From JAGIBJ01 sp032119795 (lineage in GTDB: Bacteria > Actinomycetota > Thermoleophilia > Solirubrobacterales > Solirubrobacteraceae): a stretch of DNA of 64,000 nucleotides. Under the pieces are notes generated by a model. It made no database searches. It was given only the letters and a program-made list of their open reading frames with translations, and was not told the origin of the DNA. The stretch covers positions 62,001 to 126,000 of the forward strand of contig JAUMFO010000011.1 in the NCBI GenBank assembly GCA_032119795.1, written 5' to 3'. The position numbers and the translations under genes were made by a program. This document shows, in pieces, positions 24,469-33,746 of this stretch (position 1 is its first letter; every line of letters begins with the position of its first letter).

Positions 24469-27423
24469 CTAGAGCGGGTCGTCGGCCGTGCGCGGCGCGT
24501 GCGCGAGTGCCGCCAGCTGCGTGCGGGACTTGATCCCGAGCTTGCGGTAGATCTGGCGCAGGTGCCACTCGATCGTCTTGAGCGTGAGGAACAGGTGGGC
24601 GGCCGCCTCCTTGTTCGTCATGCCTTGCACGATGCAGTCGGCCACGACGCGTTCACGATCGGTGAGTTCGGCGAGCGGATCGGGGGCGGCGAGGGCGCTC
24701 GCGCGCTCCGGCAGGCCGCCCGGAGCGAGCACCGCCTCGGCCTGGCGCAGCCATGCGGTGGCGCCGAGGCGACGGAAGGCGGTGATGGCCCCATCGAGGG
24801 CCGCCCGCGCCTCGGCGCCTCGGCCGGCGCGCTGGAGCCGGCGCCCGTAGTCGAGCTGCGCGCGTGCCTGATCAAACGGCGCGCGGGTCATGCCGAAGAG
24901 TTCGAAGGCTCGCGCGAAGTGGGCGTCGAACGTGCCATCCGAGGCGAGCATTCCTTCGAGCCGTGCGACCGACGCCAGCGCCCAGGTGCGGTCGGCGCGC
25001 GTGGCGCGCTCGCGCAGGCGCTCCAGTGCGACCTCGGCGTCGCGGCGGCGGCCCGCCGCGAGGTAGGCATCGACGAGATCCGCGGGCGAGGACCAGACCG
25101 ACGGCTCGTCGTAGCCCGCTCGGATGCACCAGTCCTCGGCGTTCTCGAGGTGCTCGATGGCGAGCTCCGGCGCACCGCAGGAGAGGTGGTAGAGGCCGCG
25201 GGCGTTTTCGAGGTAGGGCGGCAGAGACGTGAGTTCGAACTCCGTCTCCAGGCGGCTGGCCGTCGCCGTCAGTTCGACCGAGGCAGGGTCGCCCTGGGCC
25301 GCAAGCACGATCGCGAGCTGGGCCGAGAATATCCCGAGGCAGAAGTGGTGTGCGCCATCCTCGGCGAGGCGGATGGCCTGGCTGAGCTGGAGCCGGGCGC
25401 CGTCCCAGTCGCCGGTGCGAAAGCGGTGGTAGCCGTCGCCCCACAGGTACGTCAGGTGGTGCAGCACGGCGCCGCGCGAGCGAGACGGCTCCAGGCCGGC
25501 ATCGATGAGCTGGCGAGCGAGGTCGAACTCCTCGATCCAGACGAGTCCCTCGATCAGGCTGCCGGTGAAGCTGTCGTAGGTCTCGAGCCGCTCGTCGACG
25601 GCGCGCCGCAGCGTCTGCGCCCCGCAGAGTGGCGAGCGGCCGCTGAGCACCTCCGTCACGCCGATCAAGATGTCGGCGCCGGACTGGCGCCCGGGCGTCC
25701 TGGCGCCGGACTCCGTGCGCAGGCGGTCGACGGCCTCCAGCGCCATCGGCATGTTGCCGGCGAGTGTGGCCTCGCTGGCCACGTCGATCCAACACGCCGC
25801 CGCAAGGCCCGCGTCGACGCCGTCGGCGGCGCGGGCCAGCGCAACCTGCCGCGCGAGTGCTCCGGCGTTGGACTGCGTGTGGGCGTCGAGGAGGAGTCGG
25901 TCGAGCTCGACGGTGAGGCGCAGCAGTGGGTCGTCGGCGAGCGCATGGGCGTGGTCGAGCAGGCGCTTCGCCCACGCCGTGCGCGTGGCGTGGCGTGCGG
26001 CGGTGCCGGCGGCCAGGAGGCGGCGGGCACGGTCGGCTCGGCTCGGGGAGAGCTCTGCGGCGCGCTCGAGCGCGCGGGCGGCGGCGACGCGGCCACCGCG
26101 GCGTTCGAAGTCGGAGGCGACGGCCTCGAGCTCCTGCGCGACCTGCTCGTCTTCGGCGACGGCGGCCGACGCGGCATGCCAGGCCTTTGCGCCTCGGCTG
26201 ACGGAGCCGGCGGCCATCGCGGCGTGGCACCGCTGCCGCTCGGCGAGGCTGGCGCTGTGGTGGACGGCCGACCGCAACAGGGGATGGACGAACTGGACCT
26301 TGCCCATGCGGCTGGTGATCAGCTCGGCACGCTCGGCCTCATCGAGGGCCTGCGGGCACAGGCCAAGATCGCGTAGTCCGGCGGCGATCTCGTCGGTGGC
26401 GTCGGTCAGGGCGACGGCGACGAGGACGAGCGCGCGGCGGGTATCTGGCCCCAGCTGCTCGAGGCGCCGCGAGAATCCGCGGTCGATGCGGGCGCCTGCG
26501 GCGATCGGCTCGTCGAGGATCGTCCCGAGGGTGTGGACGTCTTGGCCGGCCAGGCGGACGGTCTCGATCACGGCGAGCGGGTTGCCGCCCGTGGCGCGCC
26601 ACAGTGCCTGGCTGATCGGCTGAGACAGCGGCGAGCCCAGCTGGCGCTCGGCGAGGTCGCGGGCGGCGTCGAGCGAGAGGGGCGTGACGCCGAGCTCGGT
26701 CCCGCCGAGCTGCTCGGTGTCCGTCCCCGTGCGGAGGGTCGCGACGAGCAAGATCCGATCGTGCTCGAGTCGTCGAGCGATGAACATCAGGACGCTGAGC
26801 GTGGCGGCGTCGATCCAGTGCAGGTCGTCGACGACCAGCAAGACGGGCGAAGTGGCCGCCGCCTCGGCGAGCAGGTCGAGGGTCGCGAGTGCCACGACCA
26901 CCGGCGAGGCGGGTGTGGTGGTTCGCATCGCCAGGGCCGACTTCAGGGCGTCTTGCTGCTCGATCGGGAGCGAGGCTGAGGCGTGGAGTACCGGTCGTAG
27001 GAGCGTGTGGAGACCGCTGAAGGGCAGCTCGACCTCCGACTCCACGCCGCGGCAGCGGAGCACTTCGAAGTCCTGCTGGGCGCTGGCGAAGGCGTCGGCG
27101 AGGGCCGTCTTCCCGGCGCCCGGGTCGGCCGAGATGGTGATGGCCGAGCCGTGCCCCGCGTGGGCGCGCTCGGCGGCGCCCGAGAGCAGGGCGAGTTCGG
27201 CGTCGCGCCCGACCAGCTGGTGCATTGGCCCGGGGAGGGCTGGTGGGATCCCGCCGGCTGCGGCAAGCAGTCGGCGTTCGGGGTTGGCCGTGTGGGTCGT
27301 CGGCGGTTGCCCCGCGACGCGGCGACGCTCGGGCAGGCGCCCGCGAGCGGCGTTGCGCGCCGTTGGCGCAGCGTCGGTCAGTGTGCGGTGGTCGCCAAAC
27401 CCCCGCTGCCTTGGTTCCCCCAT
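24469..27423 (-). CDS. Large LuxR-family ATPase regulator (LAL/MalT type)
   Basis: Up to 984 residues from an ATG at 27423; an internal ATG at 27225 (MHQLVGRDAELALL) is where homology to the family begins and may be the real start. A P-loop ATPase domain comes first (Walker A DPGAGKT at 100-106, Walker B LLVVDDLHW near 195), then a long helical TPR-like middle, then a LuxR-type helix-turn-helix at the extreme C-terminus (LTDRERVVADCIVQGMTNKEAAAHLFLTLKT). Such regulators bind ATP plus an inducer and activate transcription. The neighbouring ABC exporter genes on the same strand upstream are possible targets, but no binding site can be named. Confidence 0.85.
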   Translation of the reverse strand: MGEPRQRGFGDHRTLTDAAPTARNAARGRLPERRRVAGQPPTTHTANPERRLLAAAGGIPPALPGPMHQLVGRDAELALLSGAAERAHAGHGSAITISADPGAGKTALADAFASAQQDFEVLRCRGVESEVELPFSGLHTLLRPVLHASASLPIEQQDALKSALAMRTTTPASPVVVALATLDLLAEAAATSPVLLVVDDLHWIDAATLSVLMFIARRLEHDRILLVATLRTGTDTEQLGGTELGVTPLSLDAARDLAERQLGSPLSQPISQALWRATGGNPLAVIETVRLAGQDVHTLGTILDEPIAAGARIDRGFSRRLEQLGPDTRRALVLVAVALTDATDEIAAGLRDLGLCPQALDEAERAELITSRMGKVQFVHPLLRSAVHHSASLAERQRCHAAMAAGSVSRGAKAWHAASAAVAEDEQVAQELEAVASDFERRGGRVAAARALERAAELSPSRADRARRLLAAGTAARHATRTAWAKRLLDHAHALADDPLLRLTVELDRLLLDAHTQSNAGALARQVALARAADGVDAGLAAACWIDVASEATLAGNMPMALEAVDRLRTESGARTPGRQSGADILIGVTEVLSGRSPLCGAQTLRRAVDERLETYDSFTGSLIEGLVWIEEFDLARQLIDAGLEPSRSRGAVLHHLTYLWGDGYHRFRTGDWDGARLQLSQAIRLAEDGAHHFCLGIFSAQLAIVLAAQGDPASVELTATASRLETEFELTSLPPYLENARGLYHLSCGAPELAIEHLENAEDWCIRAGYDEPSVWSSPADLVDAYLAAGRRRDAEVALERLRERATRADRTWALASVARLEGMLASDGTFDAHFARAFELFGMTRAPFDQARAQLDYGRRLQRAGRGAEARAALDGAITAFRRLGATAWLRQAEAVLAPGGLPERASALAAPDPLAELTDRERVVADCIVQGMTNKEAAAHLFLTLKTIEWHLRQIYRKLGIKSRTQLAALAHAPRTADDPL

Positions 27424-27544
27424 CGGTTCATAGAGTGACGGGATTCTGTGGTGAACGCGAGCCTTCTGGCACCGAGAGCAAACGGGCGTGGTCCACGCAA
27501 AAGACTCCGCTACGAGTCGACTTCTAGGCTCTAACGCTGTGACG

Positions 27545-27573
27545 TGCCGGGCGGCCCGGTTGGCCGCCCGGCA
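27545..27573 (-). terminator. Strong hairpin after ABC permease
   Basis: TGCCGGGCGGCC and GGCCGCCCGGCA form a perfect 12-bp stem with loop CGGTT, 12 bp beyond the stop of the ABC permease gene. It has no T-run, as is common for actinobacterial terminators. It separates the ABC pair from the LuxR-type gene. Confidence 0.65.
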
Positions 27574-27585
27574 GGCCGCTACGCC

Positions 27586-28350
27586 CTAGCGCGAGGCGGC
27601 GGCTCGGTACTTGCGAATCGACAGCGGCGCGAAGACCGCGATCAGTACCACCGTCCACACGAGTGAGGCCCAGATGGCGTCGCCCGCGGGGGTGCCAAGC
27701 CAGAAGTGGCGGACGGCATCAACGACGTGCGTGACGGGGTTCGCGTCGGCCACCGTCTGGAGGACGTCCGGCATCGACGCGATCGGCACGAAGGCCGACG
27801 AGATGAACGTGATCGGGAAGATCAGCGTGAAGCCGATGCCGTTGGCGGCCTCGGGCGTCGACGCCGTCATCCCGATCAGCGCGAACACGAACGACGACGC
27901 GAAGCCGAAGAACAGCAGCAGCAGGATCCCGGCGATGACGTCGGTGGCGCCCGTCTGGAAGCTGAAGCCGATGATCAGGCCGGTGATCAGCAGGATGGTG
28001 ATGCTGAGCGTGTTCGTGGCGATGTCTGCGATCGCGCGACCCGCCAGGACGGACGCGCGGGCCGTCGGCAGGGAGCGGAAGCGATCGATCAGGCCCTTGC
28101 CGAGGTCCTCGCACAGCCCGAGGGCCGTCGCGAATCCGCCGAAGGCAATCGACTGCACGATGATGCCTGGGATCAGGAAGTCGATGTAGCTCATGCCTGG
28201 CGTGTCGATCGCGCCGCCGAACACGTAGGCGAAGAGCAGTACGAACATGATCGGCTGCACCGTGAAGCCGAGCAGCATGTCTGGCTGGCGGGGCAGGCGG
28301 ATGATGTTGCGCTCAGCCATCACGAGCGTGTCTGAGATGAGCCGGCTCAT
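27586..28350 (-). CDS. ABC-2 type exporter permease (DrrB-like)
   Basis: A 254-residue ABC-2 permease with six predicted membrane segments. The family landmarks are the QPIMFVLLFAYVFGGAI segment (first helix), the conserved EDLGKGLIDRFRSLPTARASVLAGR cytoplasmic stretch, and a late NPVTHVVDAVR motif. Its ATG overlaps the end of the ATPase gene (28347-28350), so the two are coupled. Together they resemble the daunorubicin DrrAB exporter family, which pumps drugs or lipids outward; the cargo cannot be told. Confidence 0.88.
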   Translation of the reverse strand: MSRLISDTLVMAERNIIRLPRQPDMLLGFTVQPIMFVLLFAYVFGGAIDTPGMSYIDFLIPGIIVQSIAFGGFATALGLCEDLGKGLIDRFRSLPTARASVLAGRAIADIATNTLSITILLITGLIIGFSFQTGATDVIAGILLLLFFGFASSFVFALIGMTASTPEAANGIGFTLIFPITFISSAFVPIASMPDVLQTVADANPVTHVVDAVRHFWLGTPAGDAIWASLVWTVVLIAVFAPLSIRKYRAAASR

Positions 28351-29360
28351 GCCGCGACCTCCTGTCGAGCTTCGTCATCGGTCGTCGTGCCCTCGCCCGA
28401 GTCTGTCGGCGAGGCGGCCCGGCCGGTGAGCGTGAGGAACACGTCGTCGAGGGTCGGGCGGCGCACGACGAGGTCGTCGGCGTGCATGCCGTGGGCGTCG
28501 AGGGCGTGCACGGCGCGGGTGATCGCGCCCTGCGGATCGGCCATGACGACGTGCACGGTGTGGGCGCTGGCGACGGGTCGCTCGCTGGCCAGCGAGGCCA
28601 GCGCTTCCACCGCGGCCTCGGCCGTTGCGTGGTCGGCAAACGTCACGTCGAGGCGGTCGCCGCCGACGCGTCCCTTGAGCTGGTCGGCGGTGCCTTCGGC
28701 GATCACTTTGCCGTGGTCGATCACGGCGATGTTGTCGGCCAGGCGGTCGGCCTCGTCGAGGTATTGCGTCGTCAGCAGGACGGTGGTGCCGCCGCCGACG
28801 AGCTCCTCGATCGTCTCCCAGAGATCCAGGCGGCTGCGCGGATCCAGGCCGGTCGTGGGCTCGTCGAGGAAGAGGACGGGCGGCTCGGCGACGAGCGCCG
28901 CGGCGAGGTCGAGCCGGCGGCGCATTCCGCCGGAATAGGTGCGCACGAGGCGGTCCCCGGCGTCGTCGAGCCGGAACCGCTCGAGCAGCTTGCGCGACCG
29001 CTGCTTCGCCGGGCCGCGCTTCTCGCCGTAGAGGCGGCCGACCATCGTGAGGTTTTCGGCGCCGGTGAGGTTCTCGTCGACGGCGGCGTACTGCCCGGCG
29101 AGGCCGATCTTGTGCCGCAGCTGCTCGGCGTCACGGATCACGTCCAGGCCCGCGACGCGTGCGGTCCCCTGGTCTTGCCGCAGGAGCGTGGTGAGGATCC
29201 GGACGGTGGTGGTTTTGCCCGCGCCGTTGGGGCCCAGGACGCCCAGGACGGTCCCGGGTTCGACGCGCAGGTCGACGCCGCGAAGCGCCTCCACGTCGCC
29301 GAAGCGTTTGGTCAGGCCGGTCGCCTCAATGGCCGGCCCGGTGGGTGTGTGTTGGGTCAT
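28347..29360 (-). CDS. ABC exporter ATPase (DrrA-like)
   Basis: The ATG at 29360 follows GAGAGAG and gives 337 residues. Walker A GPNGAGKTT, the signature YSGGMRRRLDLAAALV, Walker B VLFLDEPTTGLDP and the H-loop LTTQYLDEAD are all intact. The C-terminal ~90 residues are the DrrA-type extension, ending in VRRPTLDDVFLTLTG, which is family-specific. It is the energising subunit for the downstream permease. The upstream frame (to 29606) lacks a ribosome site and was not used. Confidence 0.9.
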   Translation of the reverse strand: MTQHTPTGPAIEATGLTKRFGDVEALRGVDLRVEPGTVLGVLGPNGAGKTTTVRILTTLLRQDQGTARVAGLDVIRDAEQLRHKIGLAGQYAAVDENLTGAENLTMVGRLYGEKRGPAKQRSRKLLERFRLDDAGDRLVRTYSGGMRRRLDLAAALVAEPPVLFLDEPTTGLDPRSRLDLWETIEELVGGGTTVLLTTQYLDEADRLADNIAVIDHGKVIAEGTADQLKGRVGGDRLDVTFADHATAEAAVEALASLASERPVASAHTVHVVMADPQGAITRAVHALDAHGMHADDLVVRRPTLDDVFLTLTGRAASPTDSGEGTTTDDEARQEVAA

Positions 29361-29663
29361 GAGCGTCACTCTCTCGGCAATTGCGGTCAGGATCTGTCCG
29401 CTGCGTTGGGCAGGCCCGATGGGGTCGGCCCAACGCGTTCCAGCATCTGGGAGGTGTAGACGCGCTGCGGCGCCGGAACTCATCGGTGGAAGCGTCCCCC
29501 GACGAGCACCGCTGAGCGTGACGTCGAGCACGGAACGGTGCGGATCGCAGGACGGCGGCTGGACACCCGGTGGGCGCCTGTGGTTTGCTCGCGGCCCGCT
29601 TGGCACGCGGGCCGCCGGGGGAAGCTGGGCGGCCTGGCTGCCGCGATCTCCCCAAGGAGTCAG
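29361..29663. promoter_or_regulatory. Divergent promoter region with a 9-bp dyad
   Basis: This 303-bp gap separates the ABC genes from the glycosidase-like gene. It holds one clear dyad, GCGTTGGGC (29403-29411) with GCCCAACGC (29428-29436), suited to an operator or leader hairpin for the exporter. Nothing else is recognisable. Confidence 0.35.
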
Positions 29664-31556
29664 ATGTCCCGCACTCCGAATCCCTCGTCGGCAGGCCCGG
29701 CGTTGCTGGCCGTGCGCCGCCGGCTCGTCGTCGCGCGCCTGCTGCTGGTCGCCCTGGCGGCGTCATTCGCCGCTGCGCCGCAGACGGCCGGCGCCACCGA
29801 CCGCGACGTCAGTCGCCACTCGCCGGTGGCAGGGGCTTGGCTCGGCGACTGGGATCCGCTGTGGTTCTCTGCGCCGTGCCTGGGCTTCGATCGCTCGGGC
29901 CGCTCGGACCGATGGCAGCGCGCCTGGCAGCGGTGGTACCGCTGGCACCGCCACTCCGGCGGCAACGGGAGCAACGGAGGCTCGACGCCGGCGGAGCCAA
30001 AGCCGACCACGCCAGTTCCGACCACGCCGCAGCCCACGACCCCGGTTCCGACGACGCCGCGGCCCACGACGCCCGTTCCAACCACGCCGCGGCCCACGAC
30101 GCCCGTGCCGACCACTCCGGTTCCGACGACGCCACGGCCGACGACCCCGGTTCCCACGACGCCACGCCCAACCACACCGGTCCCCACGACTCCGCGCCCA
30201 ACGACACCCGCGCCTACGACGCCCGTGCCGACCACTCCGGTTCCGACGACGCCACGGCCCACGACCCCCGTTCCCACGACGCCCGTCCCGACGACGCCGA
30301 AGCCGACGACCCCGGACGAGCCCGCGATTCCGCTCTCGCGCCGCGCGGACCCGTCGCTCGACGACTACCTCCGCAGCGCGTCCGAGCAGCCGGCGAACTG
30401 GGGCTACGACCCGATCGTGGTCCACGACGGGCCAGACAATCCGACGAGTCTCAGTCTGCTGAACCGCGCCGACAGCGTCTACACCTACGAGCACACCATC
30501 GGCGTGCTCGCGGGCGACGCCGCGCGGTTGGCGCAGGTGCGCCCGTGGCTGCTGCCGACAACGAGCGCGCCCGGCGCCCCGTTTGCGCAGGTTGCCGACT
30601 GGTACGTCGTCGACGTCCGCCAAGCCGCGGCGCGCAACTGGCTCCTGCGCGGGCAGGACGGCGTGGTGAGCTGCACCGAGGCTGGCGAGCGTGCCGCGCT
30701 GGACAAGCTTGCCTGTGGCTACGACGGCCTGTGGCTCGACGACGTGCGGTTTGCGCCGTCGGCGTTCGGGTCGCCAGTGGGTGTCGATCGCGCCAGCTGG
30801 CAGGCTGGACTGACCGACCTCCTGGATGAGCTGCGTGCCGCGATGCCCCCGGGCACCGATTACGTCGCGAACGTGAAGTGGAACGACGACGCCTTTGGCG
30901 AGGGTCCGGCGCAGCAGATCGACGCTGGCAGCCCGATGGGTCTGGAGGTCGCGGCCGCCGGCCAGGTGATCTTCGAGGACGGCGCCGGCTGGTTCGATCC
31001 GGCCAACTACGCCGCGCCAGCCACCACACCGTTCTCTCTGCGCCGCGGCCTGCTCTGGGCCGACGAGGTGCACCGCCTTGGTGGGCGCGTGCAGTGGGAG
31101 GAGACCCACTCCGACTACCAGTGGCCGTCTCACCTCCCCGGCGCGAACGACTGCCACGAGGGTGGCCGGATCAAGCTGCCCGGTTTCGTGCGGTGGACGA
31201 CCGGCTCCGTCCCGGCGCAGCAGCACGCTGAGGCCGCCGAGCGCAACCTCGCCCTGGCCTACCTGGTCTACGAGTCGGGCGACGGCATCGGAGACATGTG
31301 CGCCTACCCGGATCGCGTCTGGCCGGGCTATGCCGAGCGCAACATCGGCAGCCCCGTCGGCGAGCGCTTCGAGGTCACTGGTCCGAACGGCGGCGTGCTG
31401 ATCGCCCGCCGCTACACGGGCGGCGTGGCGCTGATCAACACCTCGGCGACGCCGCAGGCCTTCACGCTCGACCGGCCGGGCCGCCGCCTCGCGACGACCG
31501 GGTTGGCCAGCACCGTCCGGGTCGCTGCCCGCACCGGGGCGGTCGTGCGGTACTAG
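29664..31556 (+). CDS. Secreted glycoside-hydrolase-like protein with PTTP linker
   Basis: The ATG at 29664 sits 4 nt after an excellent AAGGAG, giving 630 residues. A signal peptide (about 1-42) is followed by a Trp/Arg-rich short segment, then a ~105-residue linker (about 112-218) made only of PTTP units spaced by V, R, Q, A or K. The C-terminal ~400 residues resemble the GHL-type putative glycosidase TIM barrels: YTYEHTIGVLAG, WYVVDVRQAAARNWLL, YDGLWLDDVRF (a DD pair at a barrel strand end, likely catalytic), YVANVKWN, LEVAAAGQVIFEDG and a final VTGPNGGVLIARRYTGGVALIN beta domain. It is probably an exported or wall-linked polysaccharide hydrolase; the substrate is unknown. The linker DNA is a near-repeat prone to slippage. 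Confidence 0.75.
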   Translation: MSRTPNPSSAGPALLAVRRRLVVARLLLVALAASFAAAPQTAGATDRDVSRHSPVAGAWLGDWDPLWFSAPCLGFDRSGRSDRWQRAWQRWYRWHRHSGGNGSNGGSTPAEPKPTTPVPTTPQPTTPVPTTPRPTTPVPTTPRPTTPVPTTPVPTTPRPTTPVPTTPRPTTPVPTTPRPTTPAPTTPVPTTPVPTTPRPTTPVPTTPVPTTPKPTTPDEPAIPLSRRADPSLDDYLRSASEQPANWGYDPIVVHDGPDNPTSLSLLNRADSVYTYEHTIGVLAGDAARLAQVRPWLLPTTSAPGAPFAQVADWYVVDVRQAAARNWLLRGQDGVVSCTEAGERAALDKLACGYDGLWLDDVRFAPSAFGSPVGVDRASWQAGLTDLLDELRAAMPPGTDYVANVKWNDDAFGEGPAQQIDAGSPMGLEVAAAGQVIFEDGAGWFDPANYAAPATTPFSLRRGLLWADEVHRLGGRVQWEETHSDYQWPSHLPGANDCHEGGRIKLPGFVRWTTGSVPAQQHAEAAERNLALAYLVYESGDGIGDMCAYPDRVWPGYAERNIGSPVGERFEVTGPNGGVLIARRYTGGVALINTSATPQAFTLDRPGRRLATTGLASTVRVAARTGAVVRY

Positions 31557-31585
31557 GGCTGGGACCCGCTGCTGGTCGCGAGGTT

Positions 31586-31619
<34 letters not shown>

Positions 31620-31731
31620 TCGGCCAAGAGCGAACCTGAGGTTCGTTCAACAAGAAAACAATCGTTTCTCAATGTGGTAAGACTGGTGACCCGGCCCGCG
31701 GACTTGTCGTCCCCCGCGAGCCGGCTCCGCT

Positions 31732-32568
31732 ATGTACCCGTCACTGTCCCGCGGCGTTGCTCGCCTGCGGCTCGCGAAGCGCGCCTCGATCGCGTTCGCC
31801 CTTCTCGCGTCGCTCTTCGCCATCGTCGGCGCGCCTGCGCAGGCCGCGACCGGTCCCTACGTCGTGCGCTGGTCTGAGCCCGGCGACCTCAAGAACCACA
31901 CCGTCTACCGCCCGTCGGTTCCGACCGGCGTGAAGATGCCCGTGCTCGTGTGGGGCCCGAGCGGCTGCATCGGCAACGGCCTTGCCATGCAGGTCGCGCT
32001 CACCGAGATCGCCTCGCACGGCATCATCGTGCTCGCCAGCGGCGCGCCGCTCGGATTCACCGGCACCAACGTCGCCATGATGGAGCGCTCCGTCGACTGG
32101 GCCAAGGCCCAGAACGCCAAGGTCGGCGGCGCCAACTACGGCAAGCTCATCGCCGATCGCGTCGCCGTCGCCGGCCACTCCTGCGGTGGCCTGGAGGCCT
32201 ACGGGTTCGCCGCCAAGCGCTCCGAGGTCGCGGCCGTCGGCATCATGAACAGCGGCCAGATCACGCAGAGCCAGGCCCAGCTCGACGCCCAGAAGGCGCC
32301 GATCCTCTACGTCCTGGGTGGGTCCGGTGACGTCGCCTACGCCAACGGCCAGCGCGACTACACCAAGATCCCGCAGACGCTGCCGGCGTTCCTGGCCTCA
32401 GACAACTCTGGCCACTTCGGCACGTTCTTCAACGCGAACGGTGGCAGCTCTGCCGCCATCCTGAAGGACTGGATCCTCTACCGCATCAACAACAACCGCA
32501 CGTCCGCGCAGCGCTTCCTCTCGCCGTGGCCGTCCGGTTGGCAGGTGAAGAGCCGCAACATCAGCTAG
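31732..32568 (+). CDS. Secreted alpha/beta hydrolase
   Basis: A 278-residue exported protein with a signal peptide (cleavage near APAQA, residue 38) and an alpha/beta-hydrolase core. The nucleophile elbow is AGHSCGG with Ser150; DNSGHFGTF (His near 223) is the likely catalytic His. It resembles secreted lipase/chlorogenate-esterase-like proteins of actinobacteria, but the substrate is unknown. The 60 bp upstream of the ATG include the most AT-rich patch of the area (about 31650-31685), a likely promoter. Its stop overlaps the stop of the convergent histidine kinase gene within one CTAG. Confidence 0.75.
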   Translation: MYPSLSRGVARLRLAKRASIAFALLASLFAIVGAPAQAATGPYVVRWSEPGDLKNHTVYRPSVPTGVKMPVLVWGPSGCIGNGLAMQVALTEIASHGIIVLASGAPLGFTGTNVAMMERSVDWAKAQNAKVGGANYGKLIADRVAVAGHSCGGLEAYGFAAKRSEVAAVGIMNSGQITQSQAQLDAQKAPILYVLGGSGDVAYANGQRDYTKIPQTLPAFLASDNSGHFGTFFNANGGSSAAILKDWILYRINNNRTSAQRFLSPWPSGWQVKSRNIS

Positions 32569-33686
32569 CTGGAACCCGCGTCCGCCGGGTGGGACTTGCC
32601 CGGCGGACGCTCCGCCGTTGCCTGCGCAGGCAACGTGACCGTCACCTCGAGCCCGCCGCCGTCACGGGCACAGAGCTTGACGGCGCCAGCGTGCGCCTCG
32701 GTGACGGCCTGCACGATCGACAGGCCGAGGCCTGAGCCGGTGCCGTGGCGGCCAAGCCGCTCAAACGGCTGCAGGAGCCGGTCGACGTCGTCGGTCGGGA
32801 CGCGCAGCCCCGTGTTCGTCACGCGGACGACCGCCGCATCGCCGCGCGGGCCCGACTCGACCTTCACCCAGACCGAGCCCCCTTCGCGGTTGTAGCGGAT
32901 GGCGTTGTCGACGAGGTTCGCCACCAGTCGCCTCAGCAGGGCGGGGTCGCCGACGACCGGCGTCGGCTCGGCCTCCACCTCGATCGTCACGCCCGCGACG
33001 TCGGCCGAGCGCTTCAGATCGCCGACAGCGAGCGCCGCCACGTCGCTGAGATCCAAGGCCGTCGACGTGAGCAGGCCACGCTGGCTGCGGGCCAGCACCA
33101 TCAGCGCCGCCAGGAGTTCGTCGAGCTCGTCGGCGCCCTCGAGCACGCGCTCGCCCATGCGGCGCAGCTCGGCGATCGTCGCGTCCGGGTCGGCGAGGGT
33201 CACGTCGGCCTCCGTCCGGATGGCCGTCAGCGGGCTCCGGAGTTCATGGCTGGCATTCGCGATGAAGCGCCGCTGCGCCTCGATACTCTCCTGGAAGCGA
33301 TCGAGCATCGCGTCGAACGTGTCGGCGAGTTCGCGCAACTCGTCGTCTGGGCCCTCGAGCGCGATGCGCTCGTTGAGGCGGTCCTCCGACGCATGCCGCG
33401 CGGCGCGCGTGATGTCTGCAATTGGGGCCAGGAGCCTGCGCGCGGCCAGCCAGCCGAGGCCGCTGGCGAGCAGCGTCGCGCCGACGAGCGCCAGCACGTA
33501 CTTCCACGCCAGCTGGCTGAGGATTGGATCGGCCAGTCGACGCGGGATCGTTCCGCGGACCTGCTGGGCGATGAGCACGTAGCTGACGGCCAACACGGCT
33601 GCGGTCGACAGGGCGAAGACGACCACGAAGATCGCCACCAGGCGCGTGCGCAGGGCGACGCGCGGTGCGGGCATCCCGCGACTCAT
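32565..33686 (-). CDS. Membrane sensor histidine kinase
   Basis: A 373-residue kinase. Two membrane segments (about 14-40 and 62-82) enclose only a ~20-residue outer loop, so direct sensing of a large ligand is unlikely. HAMP follows (about 83-135), then the H-box with phospho-acceptor His147 in NASHELRSPLTAI, N-box LVDNAIRYN, and G-boxes ending in GTGSGLGLSIVQAV. It lies 60 bp downstream of its response regulator on the same strand. A perfect 16-bp palindrome sits in that gap. The stop is shared in a CTAG with the convergent hydrolase gene. Confidence 0.9.
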   Translation of the reverse strand: MSRGMPAPRVALRTRLVAIFVVVFALSTAAVLAVSYVLIAQQVRGTIPRRLADPILSQLAWKYVLALVGATLLASGLGWLAARRLLAPIADITRAARHASEDRLNERIALEGPDDELRELADTFDAMLDRFQESIEAQRRFIANASHELRSPLTAIRTEADVTLADPDATIAELRRMGERVLEGADELDELLAALMVLARSQRGLLTSTALDLSDVAALAVGDLKRSADVAGVTIEVEAEPTPVVGDPALLRRLVANLVDNAIRYNREGGSVWVKVESGPRGDAAVVRVTNTGLRVPTDDVDRLLQPFERLGRHGTGSGLGLSIVQAVTEAHAGAVKLCARDGGGLEVTVTLPAQATAERPPGKSHPADAGSS

Positions 33687-33724
33687 CGCTGGAACGCTTG
33701 AACGTGCGTGAGGTGAAAACGGGC

Positions 33725-33740
33725 CGCTCGCATGCGAGCG
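33725..33740 (-). terminator. Intercistronic perfect palindrome
   Basis: CGCTCGCATGCGAGCG lies between the response regulator stop (33747) and the kinase start (33686). It could attenuate or stabilise the transcript and so lower kinase expression relative to the regulator. It has no T-run. Confidence 0.4.
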
Positions 33741-33746
33741 TCAACC

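Noticed and set aside
29660..30277. Minus-strand frame encoding a Gly/Val-rich repeat protein
   Set aside because: It is the reverse reading of the PTTP linker DNA of the secreted glycosidase-like gene.
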